From NCBI GenBank assembly GCA_016716065.1, contig JADJXA010000001.1, forward strand, positions 186,001-250,000: 64,000 nucleotides of DNA, written 5' to 3'. The first letter of the stretch is position 1, and each line of letters opens with the position of its first letter. This DNA comes from Candidatus Leptovillus gracilis (GTDB taxonomy: Bacteria; Chloroflexota; Anaerolineae; Promineifilales; Promineifilaceae). The translations under genes and the position numbers were made by a program. Under the pieces are notes generated by a model. It was not told the origin of the DNA, made no database searches, and saw only the letters and a program-made list of their open reading frames with translations. Shown piece by piece: positions 25,942-33,161 of the stretch.

Positions 25942-26013
25942 ATCGAACTTCTAGTTCGATACGCGATTTTCCAAATCGCACTACGAGTTTTCACTCGCGG
26001 TGGTAGGTTAGCT
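25942..26013. repeat. Run of short tandem hairpins
   Basis: Three or four adjacent inverted repeats: ATCGAACT/AGTTCGAT (25942-25960), GCGATTT/AAATCGC (25963-25979), CGAGT/ACTCG (25984-25997), and a weaker GTAG/CTAC. They fill the gap between the methyltransferase gene and the PCD gene and would be in the PCD leader. Function is unknown. Confidence 0.6.
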
Positions 26014-26021
26014 ACGGTTTT

Positions 26022-26609
26022 TTAACGAACTTCCGCCTGCGTATCGGCTGGTTTATCGGCAATGATCCAGGCGGCAAAACGGCCGTCTCGCTCCACCGTC
26101 ACCACCAACCCCAACGCCACAGCCATCGCGGCGATTTGCTCCGGGTAATAAAATTTGCTGCGCATCAGGGCCACCTTTTCAGCGACAGCCACAAATTTCA
26201 CGCTGAGTTTGTGCAAATCTGGCTCTTCGATGACCAACCGCCCGCCCGGTTTTAGGATGCGCGCCAGGTCGGCGATGGCCGCGCGCTGGCTGGCGAAGTG
26301 ATGGAGGGCATCTACGACCATCACCCGGTCGAAGCTGCCCGCAGCAAACGGCAGCGTTTCCACGCCGCTGATCACCGGGCAGCAGACCGATTTGGCCTGC
26401 GCTTCAGCCAGCATCTTGTACGATTCGTCAGCGATGACAAGGTGGTGGACAAACGGCCGTAATTGCCCAGACACCCGCCCCGTACCGCCACCGGCATCCA
26501 GCAAGCGGCCAACCACCGGCAAGTTCAGCAGCCGTACCCACCGCTCCGGGTTTGGCGGCGGGATAAATCGTTCGTAAAAGGGGGCCAGTAGGCCAAAGTG
26601 ATCTAGCAT
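26022..26609 (-). CDS. Class I SAM-dependent methyltransferase (UbiE-like)
   Basis: A 195-residue methyltransferase. Motif I is RLLDAGGGTGRVSGQL (residues about 35-50), then LVIADESYKMLAEA, VETLPFAAGSFDRVMVVDALHHF and LARILKPGGRLVIEEPD, as in the Methyltransf_11 group that includes UbiE/MenG. The early segment DHFGLLAPFYERFI matches menaquinone-type methyltransferases, but substrate is not certain. It lies between a heptamer element and the hairpin run and is co-directional with hypD upstream. Confidence 0.85.
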   Translation of the reverse strand: MLDHFGLLAPFYERFIPPPNPERWVRLLNLPVVGRLLDAGGGTGRVSGQLRPFVHHLVIADESYKMLAEAQAKSVCCPVISGVETLPFAAGSFDRVMVVDALHHFASQRAAIADLARILKPGGRLVIEEPDLHKLSVKFVAVAEKVALMRSKFYYPEQIAAMAVALGLVVTVERDGRFAAWIIADKPADTQAEVR

Positions 26610-26612
26610 GGG

Positions 26613-26675
26613 GAATTATGAATTGTGAATTGTGAAGGAGAGAGTCTCTTTCCTTACATAATTCATCATTGTTTT
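26613..26675. repeat. Heptamer-array element
   Basis: ATTGTGA units (GAATTATGAATTGTGAATTG) on the left and an inverted TAATTCATCATTG on the right, filling the gap between the methyltransferase and hypD. The same unit is found inside hypF at 28518-28553 and at 49897-49922. Confidence 0.65.
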
Positions 26676-27751
26676 CGATAGCGATAATAGGCCGCACAGG
26701 CCCCTTCACCGGAGACCATGGTGGCGCCTAACGGCCGTTCCGGTGTGCATTCCTTGCCAAACGCCGGGCATTCGTTCGGTTTTTTCAGGCCTTGCAAAAT
26801 CAGGCCAGAAATGCACAACGGCGATTCTTCGGGGTGAATGGCGGCCACGTCGAAGCGGGTTTCGGCGTTAAATTCGGCAAATTCCGGCCGCAGGCCCCAG
26901 CCGCTGTTGGGGATGACGCCAATCCCGCGCCATTTGCGGTCCTGTTCCACGAAAACCCGGTTGATGACCGCCTGAGCCGGTTTATTGCCGTCGTAGGTGA
27001 CAGCACGGCCGTAGCCATTTTCCACCTCACAGCGCCCCTCTTCCAACTGGCGCACCGTTAATAAAATACCCTGCAAAATGTCCAGCGGCTCAAAGCCGGT
27101 GATAACCATCGGCGTCTGGTATTGGGCAGCGATGGGTGGGTATTCCCAGTAGCCCATCACCGCGTTCACGTGGCCGGCGGCCAAAAAGGCTTGCACCCGG
27201 TTGCGCGGCGAGCCGAGGATGGCGTGCATGGCCGGTGGCACGCGCACATGGGACACCAAAACGGTGAAGTTGGTCACACCCAACATCTGCGCCTGCACCA
27301 CGCTCATGGCATTGGCTGGGGCTGTCGTTTCAAAGCCGATGGCAAAAAACACCACCTGTTTGTCCGGGTTTTGCCGGGCGATTTTCACAGCGTCCAACGG
27401 CGAATAGACGACGCGCACGTCGCCACCGGCGGCGCGCACGGCAAACAAATCTTTCACCGAGCCGGGCACGCGCAGCATATCGCCAAAGGAAGTGAAGATC
27501 ACGTCCGGGCGGCTGGCGATTTCCAGCCCTTTGTCAATTTGCTCCAGGGGCGTCACACACACCGGGCAGCCAGGGCCATGTACCAGTTCAATTTCTGGCG
27601 GCAGCAGTTGGTCTATGCCAAAGTGCATAATGGCGTGGGTTTGCCCACCACAGATTTCCATGATGGTCCACGGCCGAGTAACCACCCGCCGAATTTCGGC
27701 CACCGTCTTCTTCACCAACTCCGCATCGCGGAATTCATCCATATACTTCAT
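26666..27751 (-). CDS. hypD: Hydrogenase maturation protein HypD
   Basis: With HypC, this iron-sulfur protein carries the iron on which the Fe(CN)2CO group of [NiFe]-hydrogenases is built. The 361 residues include EICGGQTHAIMHFGIDQLLP, HGPGCPVCVTPLEQID, FTSFGDMLRVPGS, FFAIGFETTAP and a C-terminal Cys cluster (CISGLILQGLKKPNECPAFGK with ECTPERPLGATMVSGEGACAAY). All the expected conserved Cys are present. It is the last gene of hypF-hypC-hypD. Confidence 0.96.
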   Translation of the reverse strand: MKYMDEFRDAELVKKTVAEIRRVVTRPWTIMEICGGQTHAIMHFGIDQLLPPEIELVHGPGCPVCVTPLEQIDKGLEIASRPDVIFTSFGDMLRVPGSVKDLFAVRAAGGDVRVVYSPLDAVKIARQNPDKQVVFFAIGFETTAPANAMSVVQAQMLGVTNFTVLVSHVRVPPAMHAILGSPRNRVQAFLAAGHVNAVMGYWEYPPIAAQYQTPMVITGFEPLDILQGILLTVRQLEEGRCEVENGYGRAVTYDGNKPAQAVINRVFVEQDRKWRGIGVIPNSGWGLRPEFAEFNAETRFDVAAIHPEESPLCISGLILQGLKKPNECPAFGKECTPERPLGATMVSGEGACAAYYRYRKQ

Positions 27752-27803
27752 AGGACCTTCTCAACGCAGAGACGCAGAGAAACTCTGCGCGATCTGCCCG
27801 TTT

Positions 27804-28079
27804 CTAAACACTTATGTCGAGCTGTTCAGCGGCCGTTAGTCCCAATTCTTCGTCAATGTCAGCGATTTCGTTGAGTAGTTTGAGTGTTTCCATGGCCTCT
27901 TCTTCGCTGATCTGGCTGATGGCGAAGCCAACGTGGATGATGGTGTATTCACCGATTTTGGCTTCGGGCACATAGGCCAGACACGCCTCGCGGGTGACGC
28001 CGCCAAAATCCACTTTGCCCATCGGCAAACCGCCGGCTTCATAAATCTCTACAATTTTCCCAGGTACACCTAAACACAT
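27804..28079 (-). CDS. hypC: Hydrogenase maturation chaperone HypC
   Basis: A 91-residue HypC/HybG protein that binds the hydrogenase large-subunit precursor and shuttles iron with HypD. The N-terminal MCLGVPGKIVEI motif with the essential Cys2 is intact; GKVDFGGVTREACLAYVPEAKIGEYTIIHVGFAI follows the family. The C-terminal tail from about residue 75 is variable. It lies between hypF and hypD on the same strand. Confidence 0.96.
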   Translation of the reverse strand: MCLGVPGKIVEIYEAGGLPMGKVDFGGVTREACLAYVPEAKIGEYTIIHVGFAISQISEEEAMETLKLLNEIADIDEELGLTAAEQLDISV

Positions 28080-28205
28080 GGTATGCTCCTCGCTAAATAC
28101 AGGTCAAGCGTCTGATTGACCGACAAATCTTGTTTGCAAATTTTGGGCATGGTTCATTGAACCATGCCAAATGACGATTCCAAAAAACGGGCGATTTCGG
28201 GCATA

Positions 28206-30596
28206 TTATGTTCTCTGTTTTGCAGCGGCTACGGCCGTTTGCCCCAACGCCAGCCCACCATCATTCGGCGGGACCTGGCTGTGCAGCAAAACGGTAAAAT
28301 CGGCTTGCTGCAAAAGCGGTACTGTTTTCTGCAGCAGGGTTACATTTTGCCAGACGCCGCCACTGAGGGCAACTTCGTTTAGATTGTAGCGCGTTCGCAG
28401 GTTGTGGCACACGTCCAGCGTCATTTGGGCGACGCCATTATGGAAACGGGCGGCAATCTTGCCAACTGGCGTGTGCTGGCCCAGGTCGGCGAGGATGGCG
28501 TGGATGAGGGGAGCCGGATCAATTGTGAATTGTGAATTGTGAATTGTGAATTTGTACGCGCTGGTTTCGCTGGGGTCTACCAGAGCTTCCAGTTCGATGG
28601 CCGCCTGGGCTTCGTAGTTGACGGTGTGGCGCACGCCAATAAGGGCGGCCACGGCGTCGAACAGGCGGCCCATACTGGAAGTGGGCGGGGCGTTGACGCC
28701 CTTCTCCATTTGCTGCCAGACAACGGGGGCGATTGCGGATTGCGGATTGGGGATTGCGGATTGGAAGAGGAATTCGCCATCCGCGATCCCCAATCCGCAA
28801 TGGCGCAGCCAGGCCAGGGCGAGACGCCATGGTTCTTGGACGGCTTTGTCGCCGCCGGGCAGTGGGGTGTAGACCAGGTGATACGGCCGTTCATACCCCG
28901 CATAATCGGCTATCAGAAATTCGCCGCCCCAAATCGCGCCATCGTCGCCATAGCCCGTGCCGTCGAAACTGACGCCAATCACCGGCCGGTCGCCGGGGTG
29001 GCCGTTTTCAGCCAGGCAGGCGGCGATGTGGGCGTGGTGGTGCTGCACGGCAACGGCCGTCAGCCCGTCCCGCGCCGCTCGCTCCAGCGCATAGCGCGTC
29101 GCCAGATAATTGGGGTGCATATCATAGGCGATGATTTCTGGCCGCACGCGGAACAGCCTCTCAAAATGGGCGATTCCTGCCTCAAAGGATTGCAGCGTCT
29201 CATAATTTTCCAGGTCGCCGATGTGGTGGCTGAGAAAGGCGTAACGGCCGTTGGTGATACAAAACGTGTTCTTTAATTCTGCCCCGGCCGCCAAAATCGG
29301 CGGCGCCGGCCAGGGCAGCCGGACGGGGAAGGGGGTATACCCCCGTGAACGGCGAAGTGGGAGCAATTGCGGATTGCCGCTTGCGGATTGCGGAGGGGAT
29401 TCCGCAATCCGCAAGCCGCAATCTACAATCCGCATCACGGAGTCGTCGCAGCGCACATGAATGTCGCGGTTGTGCATCAGGAAAGCGTCGGCCAGGCCGG
29501 CCAACCGCTCGCGGGCCTCGTCGTTGCGATAGGCGATGGGTTCCTCGCTGACGTTGCCGCTGGTCATGACCAGGATTGTGGAGTGCGGAGTGCGGAGTGC
29601 GGAGTGGTGGCAGAGCAGGTAATGCAGCGGCGTATACGGCAGCATCACCCCCAAATGTTCCTGACCGGGAGCACAGGCGCGGCTGATGGGCGAATCGGGG
29701 CGGCGGCGCAGCAGGACGATGGGACGGGCACGGGAAAGCAGCAGGTCGCGTTCGGCCTGGCTGGCAAAGCAGTGTTGTTCAATGGTCGCCAAATCGGGCA
29801 TCATCAGGGCGAAGGGTTTGTCGCGGCGCAGTTTGCGGGCGCGGAGGGTGGATACGGCCGTCTCGTTCAACGCATCACACGCCAGATGAAAGCCGCCCAA
29901 CCCTTTAATCGCCAGGATTTTACCTTCCGCCAGCAGCCGCTGCGCCATCACCAGTGCGGAATGGGGAGTGCCGAGTGCGGAATATTCTGCCATTCCGCGT
30001 TCCGCGTTCCGCACTCCCGACTCCAGCCACACCTGTGGCCCGCAAACGGGGCAGGCCACCGGCTGCGCGTGAAAACGGCGGTCGCGGGGGTTTTCGTACT
30101 CGCGGCGGCAGTCGGGGCACATCATAAAAGGTGACATTGTAGTCAACGGCCGATCATACGGGATGTCTTGAATAATCGTAAAACGGGGTCCGCAGTTGGT
30201 GCAGTTGATGAACGGGTAGCGATAACGACGGTCGGCCGGGTCGAACAGCTCGCGCAAACAGTCGTCGCAAATGCTCACGTCGGGCGAGATAGGTTGGAAC
30301 GCGCCGCTGATAGCCTCAGAGTGAACGATCGCGAAAGTGGTGAAGCCGTTGGGAGGGATGGATACGGCCGTTACCTCATCAATTTGCGCCAGCGGCGGCG
30401 CTTCGGTGCGGATGGCCTGCACAAAAGCGTCCAACGCCTCCGGCGCGCCATCCACCTCAATATCCACCCCGGCCGACGTGTTGCGCACCCAACCGACCAG
30501 GCCATACTGCTCCGCCAGGGCAAACACAAAGGGCCGGAAACCGACCCCTTGCACAATGCCATTGACATGAATACGTTTGCCCTGCTGGTTCATCAT
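28206..30596 (-). CDS. hypF: Carbamoyltransferase HypF with heptamer-repeat insertions
   Basis: Makes the thiocarboxamide on HypE that becomes the cyanide ligands of [NiFe]-hydrogenase. Domains in order: acylphosphatase (residues about 8-95, VQGVGFRPFVF), two zinc fingers (CDDCLRELFD...CTNCG and CPDCRREYE...CPVCG, about 105-190), YrdC-like (about 205-400, KGLGGFHLACDA), and Kae1-like carbamoyltransferase (about 440-790, with HHAHIAACLAENG and SFDGTGYGDDGAIWGGE). At 796 residues it is longer than usual (about 750-770). Five stretches of 7-bp repeats interrupt it in frame, at about residues 192-214, 330-340, 386-411, 598-623 and 681-693. Catalytic motifs are intact, so it is probably functional. 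Confidence 0.93.
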   Translation of the reverse strand: MMNQQGKRIHVNGIVQGVGFRPFVFALAEQYGLVGWVRNTSAGVDIEVDGAPEALDAFVQAIRTEAPPLAQIDEVTAVSIPPNGFTTFAIVHSEAISGAFQPISPDVSICDDCLRELFDPADRRYRYPFINCTNCGPRFTIIQDIPYDRPLTTMSPFMMCPDCRREYENPRDRRFHAQPVACPVCGPQVWLESGVRNAERGMAEYSALGTPHSALVMAQRLLAEGKILAIKGLGGFHLACDALNETAVSTLRARKLRRDKPFALMMPDLATIEQHCFASQAERDLLLSRARPIVLLRRRPDSPISRACAPGQEHLGVMLPYTPLHYLLCHHSALRTPHSTILVMTSGNVSEEPIAYRNDEARERLAGLADAFLMHNRDIHVRCDDSVMRIVDCGLRIAESPPQSASGNPQLLPLRRSRGYTPFPVRLPWPAPPILAAGAELKNTFCITNGRYAFLSHHIGDLENYETLQSFEAGIAHFERLFRVRPEIIAYDMHPNYLATRYALERAARDGLTAVAVQHHHAHIAACLAENGHPGDRPVIGVSFDGTGYGDDGAIWGGEFLIADYAGYERPYHLVYTPLPGGDKAVQEPWRLALAWLRHCGLGIADGEFLFQSAIPNPQSAIAPVVWQQMEKGVNAPPTSSMGRLFDAVAALIGVRHTVNYEAQAAIELEALVDPSETSAYKFTIHNSQFTIDPAPLIHAILADLGQHTPVGKIAARFHNGVAQMTLDVCHNLRTRYNLNEVALSGGVWQNVTLLQKTVPLLQQADFTVLLHSQVPPNDGGLALGQTAVAAAKQRT
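28518..28553. repeat. Heptamer array inside hypF (insert 5)
   Basis: Four to five units of ATTGTGA in the Kae1-like domain coding region, translated as FTIHNSQFTID between SETSAYK and PAPLIHAILADL. The same unit occurs between genes at 26613-26675 and 49897-49922. Confidence 0.85.
28728..28801. repeat. Inverted heptamer array inside hypF (insert 4)
   Basis: GGATTGC units on one side and GCAATCC units on the other, head to head around GAAGAGGAATTCGCC. Translated as GLGIADGEFLF and QSAIPNPQSAI within the Kae1-like domain. Confidence 0.85.
29363..29438. repeat. Inverted heptamer array inside hypF (insert 3)
   Basis: TTGCGGA units followed by inverted TCCGCAA units. Translated as IVDCGLRIAESPPQSASGNP between DDSV and the conserved RRSRGYTPFP segment at the junction of the YrdC-like and Kae1-like parts. 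Confidence 0.85.
29577..29608. repeat. Heptamer array inside hypF (insert 2)
   Basis: GCGGAGT repeated three to four times, translated as HSALRTPHST between PLHYLLC and the conserved VMTSGNVSEEPI of the YrdC-like domain. Confidence 0.8.
29954..30020. repeat. Heptamer arrays inside hypF (insert 1)
   Basis: GCGGAAC/GCGGAAT units and inverted GGAGTGC-type units, translated as VRNAERGMAEYSALGTPHSA between the zinc-finger region and the YrdC-like domain. Confidence 0.8.
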
Positions 30597-30714
30597 CTCT
30601 GTTTATGCACCACTGTGATCATCTTGGGAATGATAATTAAATAACACACGGAAGATTTGTCCAATCTAAACGTGTAAACTATTCAAATCTCGTTCCTGGG
30701 TGCTGATTGGGCTG

Positions 30715-31149
30715 TTAACCAAAAAATGTGACGCCGGGTTTTTCGTCGTGGTGGTGATGAGCGTGGATGCGTCGCATATCGCTGCTTAATGTCCCGCCCT
30801 GATAGAGGCGCAGCGCCTGTTCAATCTGCTTTTCGCCGGTGAGAATGACTGTCAGGCCCATCGTTTGTAGGCGGTCGTAGGCGGGCTGGCCCATGCCGCC
30901 GGCAATGAGTACCTGGCAGTCGGCGATCAGCGCAAATTTGTCATCGTGAGAATGATGGTCGTGGTTGTGGTCATGGTCATGATTGTGGTCATCGTGTTCA
31001 TCACGGCCGTTGCTCAGGCTGCCGCGTAGTTCAGTCTGGATTTCGGCGTCATCACCCAGGGTAAACACTTTGAAAGCCTGCGCCCGACCAAAATGGGCGT
31101 TAATGGTTTGCCCATCATTTGTGGGTAAGGCGATTTTGAATGTTGGCAT
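30715..31149 (-). CDS. NifX/NafY-family (dinitrogenase iron-molybdenum cofactor) protein with His-rich loops
   Basis: The fold is the small NifX/NifB-C-terminal domain: FKIALPTNDGQTINAHFGRAQAF at the start, FKVFTLGDD, CQVLIAGGMGQPAYDRLQTMG and VILTGEKQIEQAL. Two features stand out: a loop with repeated Asp-His pairs (about residues 52-68) and a His cluster near the C-terminus (HAHHHHDE), both likely metal binding. There is no nitrogenase gene in the window. Its position directly upstream of hypF suggests a link to nickel or iron handling for hydrogenase, which is an inference. Confidence 0.82.
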   Translation of the reverse strand: MPTFKIALPTNDGQTINAHFGRAQAFKVFTLGDDAEIQTELRGSLSNGRDEHDDHNHDHDHNHDHHSHDDKFALIADCQVLIAGGMGQPAYDRLQTMGLTVILTGEKQIEQALRLYQGGTLSSDMRRIHAHHHHDEKPGVTFFG

Positions 31150-31252
31150 ATCTGCTCCTATAGAATCTGTAGAATCTGGTTTTGTGAGTGTATCAGTTGT
31201 TATGTGACCATTGGGCGTGGTAAGGGAACGGCCGTATCCCAAATGCCCGCTT

Positions 31253-31834
31253 CTACCGGGTTGGCCCGGCCGATGGTTCCAGGTAATCGGCCGCCGCCCA
31301 TCCTTCCGTGCCATCTTCCAGGCGGATATTCCACCAGAGCAGTTCATTGCCTTGTTCTGGCCCGCCCAGCACAAAGACAATGGCCCCCTCTTGGGCGATG
31401 GTGATGGCGGCGTTGTTGGTGCTGGGGCCACCGCGTACAGTCACCCCCACACCGGCGGTGTTGGCGACGCGCGCGTAAAAGTCTGACTGCACCTGATCGG
31501 GTGGCACAGAAAAGTCGCGGGTAGCCACCGGCGTGGTCGTGGGGATGGGGGTGGGCGTGGGCAAGTTCGGCGTAGCCGTAGCTGTCGGGCTGGGCGGCGC
31601 AGTCAGAACGATGATCGTTGGCGTCAGGGGGGCGACGGCCAATGGTGGGCGCAGCAAGAAGCTGCTGGCAATAGCGTAAGCCAGACCCACACCCACCAGG
31701 GTAACGACCACGCCCAGGCCCAACCAAAGCCAGGGAATGGGTTCGGCGTCGTCGCGGCGCTGCCGCCGCGGCCGTTTATGGGTTAGTTTGCTGTCCGGAT
31801 CACGTGGGTCCGGGGGAACCTGATATCGAGCCAT
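31253..31834 (-). CDS. Membrane-anchored SH3-domain protein
   Basis: A 193-residue protein. After a basic cytoplasmic head with HKRPRRQRRDD there is one transmembrane helix (about residues 34-56), then a Pro/Thr-rich linker (about 65-100, many TP and PT pairs), then a bacterial SH3-like domain (GVGVTVRGGPSTNNAAITIA, EGAIVFVLGGPEQG, WWNIRLEDGTEGWAAADYL). Such domains often bind cell-wall peptides. ATG 31834 has GGAG upstream. The Thr/Pro linker is typical of surface proteins in Anaerolineae. Confidence 0.8.
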   Translation of the reverse strand: MARYQVPPDPRDPDSKLTHKRPRRQRRDDAEPIPWLWLGLGVVVTLVGVGLAYAIASSFLLRPPLAVAPLTPTIIVLTAPPSPTATATPNLPTPTPIPTTTPVATRDFSVPPDQVQSDFYARVANTAGVGVTVRGGPSTNNAAITIAQEGAIVFVLGGPEQGNELLWWNIRLEDGTEGWAAADYLEPSAGPTR

Positions 31835-31922
31835 GCACTCTCCGGTTGGTTGGTAGTTGTCAGCGTATAGTCGGTAAGTGGGCAAGCCAGTTTATTGGCG
31901 ATTTTCGGTAAAATTTGCCCAT

Positions 31923-33161
31923 TTAAACAGCGACGACCAGCAGCGTTACATCATCAAAGGGGGCGGCGTCCAGCGAAAAGTGGTCCAGATCGGCGACGAT
32001 GTGTTGGACGAGGGCTACGGCCGTTAACCCGCCCCCATTCTCAATTGCCGCCCACAGCCGCTCATAGTCATACCGCTGCCCGGCCGGGTTGACGGCGTCC
32101 GGCACGCCATCGCTGAAGATGATCAGCCGGTCGCCGGGCTGCAAATAGATTGTGTCTTCCACCAGGGTCAGCTCGTCGAACATACCCAGGAAACGGCCGT
32201 CGGCCGGCAGCGCCCGCAGCCCTTCACCAGGACGATAGAGCAGCGGCCGTTCCTGAGCCGCCCGCACGTAGGTTAAACGGCCACTGGGCCGGTGCAGCAC
32301 GCCATAAAAAGCCGTCACAAAAATATCATCGGTCGCCGACACATCCATGATACCCCGATGAACGGCCAGCGCCACCTGCGCCGGCGACAAGGAATGTTTG
32401 CCTTCCTGCAAAAAGAGCGTGCGCGACACGGCCATAAACAACGCCGCGTGAAAGCCCTTGTCGGCCACGTCGGCCAATACCAGAGCCACATATTCGTCGT
32501 CCAGCACCGCCACATCGTAAAAATCGCCGCCCACCTGGCGCGCCGGTTCGATATAAGCCGCAAACTGGTAATCGGCAAAATCGGGCAGGCTATCTGGCAG
32601 CAAACTGCGCTGCACCTGGGCCGCCAATTCCATCTCGCGCTGGATGCGTTCGTTTTCTAGCAATCTGGCCTGGGCCGCCTGGAGATCCTGAAAAGCCCGC
32701 TGCAAAGAAGCGTTTTTCTCGTTTAATTCTTCGATGGCTGCCCGGTCAATGGTGCGCGAGCTTTCCAAAATTTTGCGCAGCATGGCATAGGCGACGGCCG
32801 GGCTGTGCATCACAACCTGATCAAAGACCGCTTCGTCCACTTCCAACACGGTTGTTTCCACCAACGTGGTGCAAGTTGCCATGCGCGGCGTGTCGTCAAT
32901 CAGGCTCATCTCGCCAAATGTCTTATTGGGACCAACAAAGCCGAGCAGCCGTTCGGCGCCATTTTCTATTACCTGGGTTACGGCAACACGGCCGTCTACA
33001 ACCAGATACAGCGTGTGTTCGATTTCACCCTGGCGGGTCAGCACCGTGTTGGGTGGGTATGTCACCTTGCGGGCCACTGCCCGCAGCGCCTCCAGACTGG
33101 TCTGGTCTACGTCACCAAAAGCGCTTTTTAAGACGAGGGTTTGCACGGTAGATGAACTCAT
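31923..33161 (-). CDS. Cyclic nucleotide-binding domain / SpoIIE-type serine phosphatase
   Basis: A 412-residue signalling protein. Residues about 12-130 form a cyclic-nucleotide-binding (Crp-like sensor) domain with VLTRQGEIEHTLYLVVDGRV and KTFGEMSLIDDTPRMATCTT. A helical linker (about 135-185, ending QREMELAAQVQRSLLPDSLP) leads to a PP2C/SpoIIE domain with ARQVGGDFYDV, LVLADVADKGFHAALFMA, RLIIFSDGVPDAVN and the final APFDDVTLLVV, which supply the metal-binding Asp residues. This matches RsbU-like regulators. The start overlaps the stop of polX by four bases. Confidence 0.9.
   Translation of the reverse strand: MSSSTVQTLVLKSAFGDVDQTSLEALRAVARKVTYPPNTVLTRQGEIEHTLYLVVDGRVAVTQVIENGAERLLGFVGPNKTFGEMSLIDDTPRMATCTTLVETTVLEVDEAVFDQVVMHSPAVAYAMLRKILESSRTIDRAAIEELNEKNASLQRAFQDLQAAQARLLENERIQREMELAAQVQRSLLPDSLPDFADYQFAAYIEPARQVGGDFYDVAVLDDEYVALVLADVADKGFHAALFMAVSRTLFLQEGKHSLSPAQVALAVHRGIMDVSATDDIFVTAFYGVLHRPSGRLTYVRAAQERPLLYRPGEGLRALPADGRFLGMFDELTLVEDTIYLQPGDRLIIFSDGVPDAVNPAGQRYDYERLWAAIENGGGLTAVALVQHIVADLDHFSLDAAPFDDVTLLVVAV

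Noticed and set aside
28539..29276. Long plus-strand open frames across hypF and other GC-rich genes
   Set aside because: They mirror the codon structure of the real minus-strand genes, lack domains and ribosome-binding sites, and overlap conserved coding sequence.
28206..30596. hypF as a pseudogene because of its repeat insertions
   Set aside because: The frame is open throughout and all catalytic and zinc-binding motifs are present.
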